Source: Ornithodoros turicata (lineage: Eukaryota; Arthropoda; Arachnida; Ixodida; Argasidae). Taken from it: DNA of 64,000 nucleotides. Positions 1-10,394 of this stretch are shown piece after piece; the stretch's first letter is position 1, and each line of letters starts with the position of its first letter. A program made the position numbers and the translations under genes. Below the pieces are notes generated by a model that saw nothing but the letters and a program-made list of their open reading frames with translations, had not been told where the DNA came from and made no database searches. The stretch is from NCBI RefSeq assembly GCF_037126465.1, contig NC_088206.1:71551687-71615686 (forward strand). The letters run 5' to 3'.

Positions 1-190
1 GACTGGGAGGTACCCGGCTTCGAATCGCGGTGTGCTGTATGGGGTTACTCCTGGGTTTTCCTCAGACGCTTTCAGATATATGTCGGCACAGTTCCCTTAG
101 AAGTCGGCCCAGGACGCACTTCCCCGCACGGCGTAAGTCGTGACGTTGCCCACCTCTGTGTTCATCATCACCATCACCATCACCACTCAC
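1..190 (+). repeat. tRNA-derived SINE, family 2, 5'-cut by window edge
   Basis: This is a plus-strand partial copy of the most frequent SINE in the window (called family 2 here). It opens inside the tRNA-like head, where a box-B-like TTCGAATC lies at about 20-27. It continues through the conserved body (TGGGTTTTCCTCAGACGCTT, then GTCGGCACAGTTCCC, then GTCGGCCCAGGACGCAC) and runs into a CATCACCATCACCATCACCA tail. The same body and tail style recur at 49588-49745. The head start lies outside the window. It is a non-autonomous retroposon and encodes nothing. Confidence 0.75.
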
Positions 191-1359
191 GCCCTTTTCG
201 TTTCAGACAATGTTCAAACTTCGATCGGAACGAAGCTTTCGAGAAAATCACCTTCATCACTCGCACACATCGGGTGCAATTCAATCACCCAACACACCTC
301 ACCCTCATCTTCGATTTCTCCTCCATATCTCCCCCCCCCCCCTTAAACATCGCCCTCCTCTTTGGACGTGGTCACATCCTCTACTTTCAACACGAACCCA
401 CTCCCCTACTCAAATTCCCTGCGCCGCGCACTATGTACCCTATTTGTTGTTGTTTTTTTTTCCAAACCTGCTGACGAAATATCTCCAAAGCAGTTCTTCC
501 AAAGCCTGCACCCGCTGGAGTGGGCTTACAAAAGCAGCGTTCTCAAATCACCCGAGCTCCGACTCTAGTTGGAGATGAAGGAAGCTCATCTAGGGCGGCA
601 CCAAATCAAAGGAAAGATGGAAAGGGAGAGAAGCTCTCACCGTTTTACTACCTTCCCCTCGCTTCATTAGGCCTACTTTGGCGGCAACCAGTATACTTCT
701 CCTCCAGTTGATGCTGAAAGAAATGGGCAGAGTACTTGATTCATTCGATGCCGCATTACTGGGATTATGCTTGGTTCTAAAAGCACGATATGTATTCGTA
801 CTACCTTAGAGACACCCGGGGCCTTTTGGCGTGTACGGAGCAGCTATCATTAACCGCTTTGCTGTCTGTGTGTGTGTGTGTACGTTTGTGTGTTTGCAGA
901 GCAGAGGGAGGCTAAAGCACTAATTAGGTTTGTGGAGCATGCATCTCTATATACGGATCGTACGACACGTGTATGAGGGATGCTCGCTAATCGAGAAGTT
1001 ATAGTTTTGTTCGCTGTGGCGCAGTCGGTGGTTCGACGGGATAGCGCGCGGTGGAAGTTTTCCCACTCTCGTGGTAAGGTTTGCTCTTTGGAAAAACGCA
1101 TTTTGTGAATGAAAGCGTGTTGCCGACTTGCTTTTGTTAGCAACAACAACTACATGAATGACGACGGGATGAGGTGATTCGCCGCAACAATTGCGGTACC
1201 ATACCTCAGTGCATGTGGGATAATATATGAGTGGGATGACGCCGAAAGAGATTAGGCATATATATACATATATATACACACACACACACGCTCTTGTAAA
1301 GTGAGTATGTAAGCTCATTTTACAGTTAGAGTATACAGTTACGAACCCTGTCAGGTTTA
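191..1359. other. unannotated single-copy-looking sequence
   Basis: No gene is recognisable here. Short open frames cross it in several phases but none shows a domain. It contains short C, T and TG homopolymer or microsatellite tracts (a C run at about 331-341, TG repeats at about 862-897) and an AT/AC dinucleotide stretch at 1258-1289. Confidence 0.5.
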
Positions 1360-1871
1360 AGGCCTGTTCCGACATATAGCTGCGCGCTAATATAGCGCTA
1401 CAAAACAGCACGCAAAAACAGCGCTCACTGTTATCGGACGGTTCACACTTGCAAAGCGGCGCAAGCTCTATAATTTAGTGGAAGTTATCGTTTCCGGTCT
1501 CTCCCATCATGACGCCTCCAGAGATCGACAGCGTTGGACGGAAACATTCGATCAACTGACTGAACCCCTTATCAAGAAGGACAATAAGAAAAATTATCAG
1601 ACATTTGGGATGACACACTCGCCGGTTTTAATGCGGTCGCCATGCCGTGAAATGCGGAAGCAAAACAGCTCCACGACTTCCGCGACGTCACCACTGAAGG
1701 GCCTCCTCATTGGCCAACACGAATCTAGTGCTAATATTAGCGCTGAAAAAGTTGACTGGATCTCAACTCGGGCAAGCGCTAATTTTTAGCGTTTTCGAGC
1801 ACTGCGAGGAGGAAAATATCGCCCTATTTTGTAGCACAATATATCAAATCGCTATATGTCGGAACAGACCT
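1360..1871. mobile_element. MITE, 512 bp, TTA target duplication (PIF/Harbinger-like)
   Basis: Terminal inverted repeats are visible: the left end reads AGGCCTGTTCCGACATATAG and the reverse complement of the right end reads AGGTCTGTTCCGACATATAG. Both ends are flanked by TTA (1357-1359 and 1872-1874). A 3-bp TWA-type duplication is the hallmark of PIF/Harbinger elements, hence the suggested superfamily. Subterminal GCGCTAATATTAGCGC-like motifs recur on both sides (about 1385-1425 and 1730-1790). A 103-residue frame inside has no transposase feature, so the element is non-autonomous. Confidence 0.72.
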
Positions 1872-1874
1872 TTA

Positions 1875-3490
1875 CGCTTCCATTGCCGTACAACGTACTA
1901 AGAAGTTACGTAATCATCACACACATTATTTCTTGCACGCCCACACACATATATTCACATCCGTACGCTACTTCCTTTCATTTTCTCACAACCTCATTTC
2001 TCAACTCGCGCACCGCGGAGGGTACCAAAACGAAAAAAAAAAGTTACTAAAGCTGAGCAAACTCATCTCGACGATGCTAGAAATACGCGCACATATCTGA
2101 GCCTCTTGACCTTATTTTCCCTTTCGCCTTCCACTACTCTCGTTTTTGTTTCGTATCTTTTCTGACACAAAAACTCATATCTATTTGGTCTCTCTTCTGT
2201 TACGCAGTATACACCGCTAGATGACGCAATCTCTGCTTTTCCCAATGCAACGTATATAAATGTATACACGTTCCCAGGGAGAGCTTGTATCGCTTCCATA
2301 AGTAATGAAATGCGACGCATAATACCGGCTTGGTACTTGGCGCGAGGATCGTTTCATCTAACGCGGATTCTCCGGTCCCCGCAAGCCCAGCTTGCTCCTA
2401 GAAAAGGGGAAAAAAAGGGAAGAATGCCTCGTAATAACGATGTGCTCATATGTGGGTCTGTCGTCCCTGTATAGAGGTGCGATACTTTGCTGCATGACTT
2501 AGTTTTTCCGCGAGTTCGGGGGGGGGGGAGGGAACAGAAGAGCTTGGGAAATGTCGTATTGGGGAAAGGGTATCCGTTTTAGGGAATCGGGAAGTTCGCG
2601 GATTGCGTCCGATACTCTCGTGGTTCGGTTGATTTCAATGCACTCTCTTTTTTGGGGCGCCAGGGTGCGAGTGTGTGTGTGAACGAGTGAACTACTAAAT
2701 GAGCGACCGAGTGGGGAGGGGATTTGCAAAAAAAAAAAAAAGAAAGAGTAAGTGAACGAGTGATTGAGTGAGTGAATAAGAGCGAGGGGTTAAGTGAAGA
2801 GGGTTAAAACTTGGGCAACTTGGATACGTCATTTTAAAAACAATGAATGTCCGGCCGTGCTGGGCACATATAAAAGGACGACATACACACCACAGGATTA
2901 AGTGACCCATTGAGCATCTGACCAAGTGAGTGAGCGTAAGGAGTGAGTAAATAAGTCAATGAAAGAGTGGATTATTGGGAAATGGTAGAGGACGAAAGCT
3001 ATTTGGTACCATCATCAACGAGCTATACGCGTATTTATGCCGCTTTTTACTGGTGCGTTGAAACTTAAAAACGTCGAAGTTCAAAATAGTAATATAGCGT
3101 CGTACTAACTAGGGCCGAAATGGTTTTGCTTCGCTCTTTTTAAAGCTCGCAAACAAAACCGAAACACCAATACGAATTCAGGCGCTTTATAAAGAAAAAG
3201 CCAGCCTTTGAAAGCCATCTCACGGAACAACCGAGACGGCGTCAGCTGTGAGTACAACCAGTGCACAACAAAACTCCAAGAGTAAAAGAAAAACACAGGA
3301 GAAATCCAACAAAACAGACTCGGTCAACTACAATAAAAAAAAGCTTTCCCTCACGAGCACATCACATGTCACAATCAAAGTACCATCGTTGTTCCAGCTG
3401 CTCTCGTTTCTCTTTCTGTTGGAAAACGAACTTTCTCTTTTTCTTTTGAGTACTGCACTTCGCACAGGGCGGCAGAACAAATCACAGAGC
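1875..3490. other. unannotated sequence with simple repeats
   Basis: No gene or transposon end is recognised. It includes a G run near 2519-2528, a poly-A at about 2730-2742, and the GAGT-rich stretch listed separately. Open frames on both strands are short and compositionally biased. Confidence 0.45.
2690..2965. repeat. degenerate GAGT/GAGTGA simple repeat
   Basis: Variants of GAGTGA, AAGTGA and GAGTAA recur in two clusters (about 2690-2800 and 2920-2970), separated by about 120 bp without the motif. It looks like a decayed tetra/hexanucleotide microsatellite. Confidence 0.55.
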
Positions 3491-3502
3491 ACATCGTTCC
3501 CC

Positions 3503-3790
3503 ACCGGCCTCGGTGGCTCAGTCGGTAGCGTGTTCGCCTTCTGATCCCGAGATCGCGGGTTCGAACCCGGCCGAGGACGCCAGCAACTTGGTGGCAGGGT
3601 ACAAGTTGCTTAGACACGCCGTCTTCCGCGAGGGACGTTAAATACGGGGTGCCGTGTGGTGAGCTTTCATCGCACGTTAAAGAACCCTCAGGTGGGCAAA
3701 AGCAATCCACAGACCGACCGCTGTGGCGTCGCTCATGATCTCAGTTGTCTCACGACGTAAACACCCAATTATTAAATTATTATTATTATT
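3503..3790 (+). repeat. tRNA-derived SINE, family 1 (Ruka-like), full length
   Basis: This is a complete SINE of about 288 bp. The head carries RNA polymerase III promoter elements: box A-like TGGCTCAGTCGGTAGCGTG near 3512-3531 and box B GGTTCGAACCC near 3558-3568. The body follows (ACGTTAAATACGGGGTGCCG, CGCACGTTAAAGAACCCTCA, CTCAGTTGTCTCACGACGTA), and the tail is (ATT)n. Perfect 12-bp target duplications ACATCGTTCCCC flank it at 3491-3502 and 3791-3802, so it inserted by target-primed retroposition. The body resembles, from memory, the Ruka class of ixodid tick SINEs. Confidence 0.88.
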
Positions 3791-3802
3791 ACATCGTTCC
3801 CC

Positions 3803-4254
3803 TACCTGGTATTTTACGGTTTTTTTTTCTTACCTCGTGCCATTCCTTTCTATACAACATGCCTCCGTCACTTCCTAAAACAATCATCCAGGCTTCAAGA
3901 TTTGTATTTTCGTCAACACGCGCGACACATCGAAATAAATTTGAGAAACTGCTCATCGGCATAAAAATCGTCGTGAAAAGTCGTGCATTCTTCGATTTTC
4001 TTTTCTTTTTTTTTTTTTGTACTGCATTCCTCCTTCTTACTTTGTTCACGATTTTGTAATATTCCGTAAAGCTGTTCGATTTATAGGGGACAATATGTCC
4101 CAGCTGGCGCAACTTAACAGTATTCAGGGCATATATACTTGTCTCGGTTCAGTATTATACCTTCGCTACCTATACGTCCGTGCGCCGGCTGTGCTGCCGG
4201 GGTGTTTCGCTTCGGTTTTCCTAAAGCCGCTTTAAGACCTAAGACTTTAAGACT
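3803..4254. other. unannotated sequence
   Basis: T-rich sequence with a poly-T at about 4005-4018. No gene, splice-flanked exon or repeat end is recognised. Confidence 0.4.
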
Positions 4255-4446
4255 AAGAGCACAGTACGAATTTTTATCATACTGTTCGAAGTGTTTTTGC
4301 CTAACAGTGTTCTGCTTTTTTCCCTGTATGCGCTCCCTTTGCTTTTTTCTTTTCCTTGATCCATTTTTCCATGTATGTGCACCATTCACAAGGCGCTTTA
4401 ATGGGCTGTTAATGGGCACAATAAAATCAAATCAAATCAAATCAAG
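4255..4446 (+). repeat. probable LINE 3' end with (AAATC)n tail
   Basis: The stretch ends GGCGCTTTAATGGGCTGTTA, then GGGCACAATAA, then four or more AAATC pentamers (about 4427-4446). A 3'-UTR-like segment followed by a short tandem pentamer is typical of non-LTR retrotransposon tails. No reverse-transcriptase motif is visible upstream, so it would be a strongly 5'-truncated copy. Confidence 0.45.
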
Positions 4447-4500
4447 ACAGATGTCCGCACAGCTCCCTGTGAAGTCGGCCCAGGACGCGGCCTACTACGG
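4447..4500 (+). repeat. SINE family 2 fragment
   Basis: A short piece of the family 2 body: ATGTCCGCACAGCTCCCTGT followed by GAAGTCGGCCCAGGACGC. It lacks the tRNA head and abuts the pentamer tail upstream. Confidence 0.6.
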
Positions 4501-4514
4501 CTGAAATGCTACTA

Positions 4515-4676
4515 CAGTGAACACTCGTTATTATGATCATGGTCGTTCCCGAAAATTTTGGTCATAATGCGGAATTGTTCATATTAACGGGGATTTGCTG
4601 AGGTTTCACTGCAGGAGTATGTGGTCGGAAAGCGCGTATGTCAGATTACCGGGGGTCATATTAATCAGGGTTCACT
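4515..4676. mobile_element. small pogo/Tigger-like MITE
   Basis: The left end is CAGTGAACACTCGTTATTAT and the right end, read inverted, is AGTGAACCCTGATTAATATG. The CAGTG-AACCCT-type start plus TA at the left boundary (4513-4514) fits the pogo/Tigger branch of Tc1/mariner. The right terminus has decayed by about one base. It is only about 160 bp, with no coding capacity. Confidence 0.55.
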
Positions 4677-4679
4677 AAT

Positions 4680-5945
4680 AATACTAAATGATGCAGACAT
4701 CGGCATGGTTGGTATTTGATGATTATCCAGATAACGAGTACGCAACACATTTAGAACAGACCGAAGCTCCCTGAAACTCCATCTTATTTCTCCTTCAAAT
4801 CAATCAATCAATCAATCTATCCAGAGAAGCAGTCGTTCACAAAACATGGGGAGCCATGCTGGAATGCGGTCTGGCTGCAATATCATCTTGACGTCTCACG
4901 CCAGCTCCTTTCGCAAAAGAAGCATACCCTGCTGTAGCACGTTCCAAAATACCATTTCCACGAAGCCATATAAAAAAAAATAGCAGCATTAACAGACTAA
5001 GTTATCTTTATTACATCCACTAGAGACATCAAATTCAATTTAAGCAAACGATGCAATGTCCCGAAAATCCGGCGTATCCAAAAATTAGTCCGGATCGCGC
5101 AGCGGTCTCCATCCACTGGGCGCAATCATAAAGCTCAAAAGTTGGTCCGCTATACGAATATTTTGCGAGGCCACGTTCTCGTCCCATACGTCATCATAAA
5201 GTGACCCTGATACGGCCGCTCTCAATCTGATTGTAATATGGGCTAATGAGATTCGGAATGTACAGCGTCATAAATCAGGAGTCATTCTAGCATCGCCGAA
5301 GTTGGTCATTTCCATAGCAGCGTTTTGGACGTCACCCAAGGTCACTGGAAAGTACTTACTCCCCGGCGTGTATTAATTCAGTTTGAGATCTCGACGGCCA
5401 GGGTAGCTGTATCTAAATAGGATTCGCATTTCTTTGAAGATGTAACCAATTCCTGTTCCCTCCCAAGTGTAGCTGTAAACTGTTACACTGATACGAATAT
5501 GTTTATCTGGAAGTTTACGTAGAGTACACGTGTGCACGATTGGAAATTTTAAAACTGGTCATAATGAAACAATGGTTAAAAAACAAGCGAGCTGGTGGCA
5601 AAGATAGGTAACGAAAGACCTCAGTCTATAGGGACGTTCTTCTTGCCGTGGTCTTTGTATGGTGCTGATATTGCCGGTGAAGTAGCTAATACTGCTCGTG
5701 TTGAAGCTGGGAACGCTTGTTCATTTTGGCTGAAATGGGTAGACGCCTCATGCTTCAATCAATGCAATCTTGATTGAGTGATTTTTAAATCTAATCAATG
5801 TAATTTTCTTTACCTCATAAACACCCATCGTGTTCAAAATTGAGTTATGCTTCTTCAAGCACTGTGCCTAAATTCGTGCTCATCACAAACGCTATTTTTT
5901 TTTACTCAGAGGCTTAGCCATGTTGTGTAGCATCCAGTTTCTACA
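4680..5945. other. unannotated sequence
   Basis: No gene is recognised. It holds an (AATC)n tract at about 4797-4816 and a 60-residue open frame at 5595-5777 without any known domain. The rest looks single-copy. Confidence 0.4.
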
Positions 5946-5948
5946 CCA

Positions 5949-6180
5949 GCCCTCGGTGGATCAATGGTCGCGTGTACGTTTGCCGTTCCTGGTTCGAACC
6001 CTGCCGAGGACATGAACACATAAGCCGTACAAGTGACATAAATTGCTCGGGCACGTTGCCTTCCGGGGTTCAAACAAGATGGTGCTGTATTCCGATATTT
6101 CAGCGCGCGTTACAGAGCTCTCATGCTGAAAACAATTGACCAAATCATCTCATTGATCTCAAAATTGATCTCATGACCAT
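5949..6180 (+). repeat. diverged tRNA-derived SINE, family 1-like
   Basis: The head CCTCGGTGGATCAATGGTCG and box B GGTTCGAACCCTGCCGAGGAC (first and last halves) match the family 1 head. The body is strongly diverged, keeping only the order of blocks: the exchange-rich head, a lost-tail block near 6050-6090, and a CAGCGCGCGTTACAGAGCTC block in place of CGCACGTTAAAGAACCCTCA. It is an old copy or a sister subfamily. Confidence 0.6.
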
Positions 6181-6708
6181 AGTTACATCGCGGAATAAAC
6201 CCAAAAACTGTCATTAACTTAAACGTGGCCTTGTTCCGTCATATTTTTTATTGACAACATGTTCTTCAAACCATAGCGTCAACATTGTAGCCAGTTCGTC
6301 GCAACACAAACGTATCTCCTAAGTAAAAACCTTAAACAAGAAGCCCTTACGACACGAACAATCTCTCTCTCTCTTTTCTTTCTCTCCTTCTCTTTCCTAC
6401 CCTCCCGACCACTTCCCATCCTACCCACAAAAACTTTGGCGAGCACACAAAGTGGCCGGCTGACCGGATCCCCGTCAAAAACAGCAAAAGTCCGATCGGC
6501 ATCGACACAGTCATTGTATGGGCGGGCGGACCAATGGGAAGATGGGGATGTCACCGACAGGCGCGCCGCCGTGCGGTCAGGAGGAGCGGTCTTTTGTGTG
6601 TAGCGGGTCAGGCAGGAAGACATGTATCTTTATCATATCTTGCCTGAGCGAAGAGCAACAGAAAGGGATGGTTCGAGCGTTGTATTTTCCCGATGTGCTA
6701 GCGCTCTC

Positions 6709-6741
<33 letters not shown>

Positions 6742-7270
6742 ACCTGACGTCGCGAACGGGAAGATTGGGACGCAAACAACCAAGCAGTAAAAAGAATCGC
6801 AAACATGAAAGGCCAGGTGGGATGCGGGGCTTGCGAAGACGATCTGATTGAGGATTTTTTATTTTTTTATTTTTCTTTTATTTATTTTTTATTTATTTAT
6901 TTTTTGCGCTGGTTGTACGACAGAAACGTGCGTGACTCCAGCTATTCGTGATTGCGTGGCGTGGCGTTTGGTATAGGTCTTGCGGTACTCGATGGAACAT
7001 AGGCTCCCCCTGTAAGTGATAGTCTGGTTCAAATTTGAAACCAATACCGAAGGTTGCGTTGGGTCTACTTTATATCAAGTAAAGTAGTAGCTATGAGGCC
7101 GGTGAAACACTGAAAGAAGAGTTCAATCACTTAACGGGGGTCGTGACGCGTTGAGAGATGTGCTTGATTACATCATGCAGGCACTGCAGTACGCGCCAGA
7201 ATACTGAGGGAAAAAAATTGTTTTTCTGTTCAGGATATTTAATGTACCAAAGCTCTGTGTAGTCCAATTT
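6181..7270. other. unannotated sequence with microsatellites
   Basis: No gene is recognised. It holds a CT-rich stretch at about 6362-6400, a (TG)n tract at 6712-6740, and a T/TTTA-rich stretch at about 6857-6904 that might be the tail of a minus-strand LINE. Open frames over the TG tract are artefacts of the repeat. Confidence 0.45.
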
Positions 7271-7273
7271 CAA

Positions 7274-7302
7274 TGGATTGGATTGGATTGGATTGGATTG
7301 GA
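7274..7302. repeat. (ATTGG)n pentanucleotide microsatellite
   Basis: About five consecutive copies of ATTGG. The same pentamer recurs at 39293-39318 and, degenerate, at about 45281-45297, so it may mark 3' tails of one LINE family. Confidence 0.85.
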
Positions 7303-7683
7303 AAAAGAAAGAAAAATATGGAGAGGTTACCCTGTCCCGACCCAGTCAGAACTGGCTACTCCAAAACGCGTTTGTGGGTGAAAAAAAGAAACGAAAAGAA
7401 AAACCCTGTTGTTGCTCGAAGCCAAAGGTTGCCAGTTAGGGTTACCTCACCGTGAGCTGTGGCGTCGGAGGAGGAAAAGCCTCGGCCATTTCCATTGGTA
7501 CTCGTAAGCACGTGATTTCCCCCGAGGTTCTTCCCTGGACAGAACTGCTCGTCATGATGTCACCGGTATTCGCCATGATTATTTTCTACGCACCTCCCGT
7601 TGCTGCAAAACCTGAAATGCATATTCAAATCCGACAGAAAAAAATTGTCTTTTACATTTACCTGGCATAAGTTAGGGTCAAGT

Positions 7684-7859
7684 TAATTAATTAATTAATT
7701 AATTAATAATTGGGGTTTACGTCGCGAGACAACTGAGGTCATGAGCGACGCCACACAGCGGTCGGTCTGTGGATTGCTTTTGCCCACCTGAGGGTTCTTT
7801 AACGTGCGATGAAAGCTCAGCACACGGCACCCCGTATATAACGTGCCTCGCGGAAGACA
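7684..7859 (-). repeat. SINE family 1, 5'-truncated, with target duplications
   Basis: A minus-strand copy that retains the body and an (AATT)n tail at the low-coordinate end but lost the tRNA head. The 13-bp duplications GTTAGGGTCAAGT at 7671-7683 and 7860-7872 show that the truncation happened at insertion rather than by later deletion, as expected for incomplete reverse transcription. Confidence 0.85.
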
Positions 7860-7872
7860 GTTAGGGTCAAGT

Positions 7873-8281
7873 GTCGCAGCCCTTTTAAGATTAAACGACG
7901 TACGATTGCATAATTCTATTGAAGAACGCCAGTTGATGGAATGAGGCGTAGACTGTGTGTTTGAGTACCACTGCTGGTGTAATCGGCTAGTCATTATAGG
8001 CAGATATGTACTGGGCATCGCGACGCCCAATAGCATATCTGTCTATAACGACTAGGGCGTCGCCCAACTCTTTCTTTTGTCGTTCTACGCCTTACTCGCC
8101 TCAGCCACACCATAAAAACAAGACAGGGTCGCATAAAACGCTCTGCCCCAACAGAACCATACAGTTATCGCTTGTGATGTGAGAAGAGAGCTGGGGAATA
8201 CGCCTTTTTGTGACCGCTTCCTCTTGCAAGCGTTGTTATCCGGTACGTAAGATAGCGCTTCCGTCGGTGTTAAGGGAATTA
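7873..8281. other. unannotated sequence
   Basis: No feature recognised. A CGACGCCCTAGTCG-like mirrored GGCATCGCGACGCCC motif near 8012-8062 gives a weak inverted repeat. Confidence 0.4.
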
Positions 8282-8294
8282 CCTCCACAGGTAG

Positions 8295-8577
8295 ACTTTT
8301 TTTTTTTTAATTTCGTGTTAGCGCCGCGAAGCAACGGTGGCTATGAGCGGCGTACAGACGTGGACAGATGGAGAGAGGACAGCAGGTAAGGAGTGGGGAA
8401 CAGGGGAGGTTAGTGTGCCTCCTGGGCCGACTTCAGGGGGAACTGTACCGACATTCGTCTGGAAAGTCTTGGGAAAGACCCAGGGAAAACCTCAGACAGG
8501 ATTCGAACCCGTGTCACCTCCCAGTCTCGGCGTGGAAAGCGATCGTCTTAACCACTATGCCTCCACAGGTCTATGGT
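8295..8577 (-). repeat. tRNA-derived SINE, family 2, full length with target duplications
   Basis: A minus-strand full copy. Read on the plus strand it begins with a poly-T (8297-8309, the SINE's A tail), then GCGCCGCGAAGCAACGGTGG, then the GGGCCGACTTCAGGGGGAAC block, and ends in the tRNA-like head with inverted box B (GATTCGAACCC near 8491-8501). Perfect 13-bp duplications CCTCCACAGGTAG lie at 8282-8294 and 8578-8590. The right duplication abuts the TA into which the mariner next door inserted. Confidence 0.88.
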
Positions 8578-9100
8578 CCTCCACAGGTAGTATACGAGGT
8601 GTGGCTATTAAATAACGAAACTCCGCATCTGGTAGGAATGGACCATTTCCGACAACGCGTATGCGCATGCCCAGCCCTTGAGCCCGCCATCTTCCTGCTG
8701 TAAACAGCGCCATGGACCCACCTGCGGGCGACTGTCATGTTCATTGTGGGGAGATAATCGGTTTCAAGGTTACGCGGACGTTTGAGGTCTGGTAATCTGT
8801 ACAATGCGCTTTCACTCTTTCCGCATTCTTCTTCCAATCTTCTCTTGCTACTTTCTCGCGCAACGTAGGTGCCAGTTCGTAAAGCGATGTTCGACATTCC
8901 ACCGCCAGGGGCGACGCGAATATGGAAAAGGTCCATTGTGTACTTCGCGGAGCGGGAAACGCACGCGCAGTTTAGTGACCTTGAACCTTCCACGACGAGC
9001 CCCGATAAGCCGCGTTTTTGTTGTCGCTCGTTGTCTATCTGCTGGAGTCCGTTGCAGGGAGGGGTATATAGTCGTGTTGCCGGAATTGTGGAGAGCGCCA

Positions 9101-10326
9101 AAGTGGAGCAGCGGATAAACCTGAAATTTGTAGCGAAACTAAAGAAATCTCCGAGCGAGGGCTTGAAGCTGTTGCACGAGGTGTACGGCGATAATGCGAT
9201 GTGACGTACGCGAGTGTTTGAGCGGCATAAACCGTTTGCCGAGGGACGGGAAAACGTTGGAGAGGATGAAAGACCGGTTCGGCCCGTCACAGCAACAGCG
9301 GAAGAAAACGTTAAGAAAATTAATGCAATGCAACGATCGCCGCCTGAGTATTCGGATGATAGCAGAAATGGCGAATGTTGACAAAGAAACCGTCTCGACA
9401 AATTTTGCACGAACGGTTGAACATGCGCAAGGTCCGCGCCAATCTCGTCCCCAGAAACCTCAATCAGGATCAGAAAGATGTCCGGAAAAACACGTGCGCA
9501 GACATCATGGAACGAATCACAGCAGAGCCTCACTTGCCGGAAAACATCATCACAGGTGATGAGACATGGATTTTTCAGTACGATCCAGAGACAGAGAGAC
9601 AATCCATACTCTGGAAGACTCCCATCGTCGCCAAGAATGAAGAAGGCAAGAACGAGCAAGTCGAAGGTGAAGGCAATGCTTATTGTTTTTTGTTTTTTGT
9701 TTTCGACATCAATGGCGTGGTCATGGCTGAATGGGTACCACAGGGTCAGACAGTGAATCAACATTATTATATAGAGATCCTGACAAAGATCCTTCTGTAT
9801 TTTTTCATAATTTTCTGTGTCCCAGCTGTTTGTATCTTCTTTTGTTGGCTTGGCTTTGGGGAATAGCAAGCCCACATCGTGGCTAACCTTTCCCTTCTCT
9901 TTTTCTTACTTTGCATTAAACGTATTCCCCCCCCCCCCCCCATGACAAAGCTGAGAGAAAGAGTGAGAAAAAAAGAGACCTGAGTTGTGGAAGAACAACT
10001 CGTGGATTCTCCATCAAGACAATGCTCCAGCTCACAACGCTCTGTCGGTGAAGCAGTTTCTGGCCGATAAGAAGATCCCTGTGCTGGGCCACCCTCCTTA
10101 CTTGCCGCAATTTAGCTCCGTGTGACTTTTTCCTGTTTCCGAAGGTGAAATCCGCATAGAAAGGAACACATTTCCAAACTGTGGACGTCCTCAAGGCCAG
10201 AACGGCAACGCTACCGATGGGGCTATAGCACCTGAAGACATCCAGCATTGTTTCCAACAATGGCAAACTCGTGCCCGACGTTGTATAGATAGGGGAGGGG
10301 AGTATGTTGAAGGGGACACCAATTGA
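9101..10326 (+). pseudogene. mariner transposase pseudogene (DD34D type)
   Basis: Several frames together show the mariner transposase plan. The N-terminal part has KVEQRINLKFVAKL at about 9101-9142, then a LLHEVYGD-like region ending in a stop near 9201. A helix-turn-helix part carries RRLSIRMIAEMANVDKETV at about 9340-9396. The catalytic part has TGDETWIFQYDPETERQS at about 9554-9606 (first Asp) and HQDNAPAH near 10015-10038 (second Asp). The third Asp is in the CDFFLF-type motif near 10122-10140, one frame off, 34 residues after the second as in DD34D mariners. Damage includes an in-frame stop near 9201, frame changes around 9200-9400, the retroposon after ILTK at 9789, and a frameshift just before the third Asp. 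It is a dead copy, and the order of motifs leaves no doubt about the family. Confidence 0.9.
9789..9942 (+). mobile_element. poly(C)-tailed short retroposon inside the mariner
   Basis: A 154-bp insert interrupts the transposase reading. It is flanked by 8-bp duplications TGACAAAG (9781-9788 and 9943-9950). Its 3' part reads GAATAGCAAGCCCACATCGT, then GGCTAACCTTTCCCTTCTC, then GCATTAAACGTATT followed by a run of about 14 C. Closely related 3' ends followed by C runs occur at 47358-47441 and 22396-22445. A C homopolymer tail in place of poly-A is unusual. The element encodes nothing and may be a 5'-truncated LINE or SINE 3' end. Confidence 0.78.
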
Positions 10327-10394
10327 GTTCGAATATTTTTGTAATAAATACACTTTTTCGCTCCAGTCCCGTTATTTAATAGCCACACCTCGTA

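Larger units (their letters stand above)
8595..10392 (+). mobile_element. mariner-like element, complete ends, inactive
   Basis: A 1,798-bp DNA transposon. The left end is CGAGGTGTGGCTATTAAATA and the inverted right end reads identically; the TIRs match at 26 of 28 positions. TA duplications sit at 8593-8594 and 10393-10394. The interior encodes mariner transposase remnants on the plus strand (separate entry). The element is longer than the usual 1.3 kb because a 154-bp retroposon sits inside (9789-9942) and about 500 bp of unusually long or inserted 5' sequence precedes the coding part. The frames are broken, so it cannot mobilise itself. Confidence 0.93.

Noticed and set aside
8571..9875. 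434-residue minus-strand open frame
   Set aside because: It lies antisense across the mariner transposase remnants and a SINE edge. The plus strand carries the recognisable transposase motifs.
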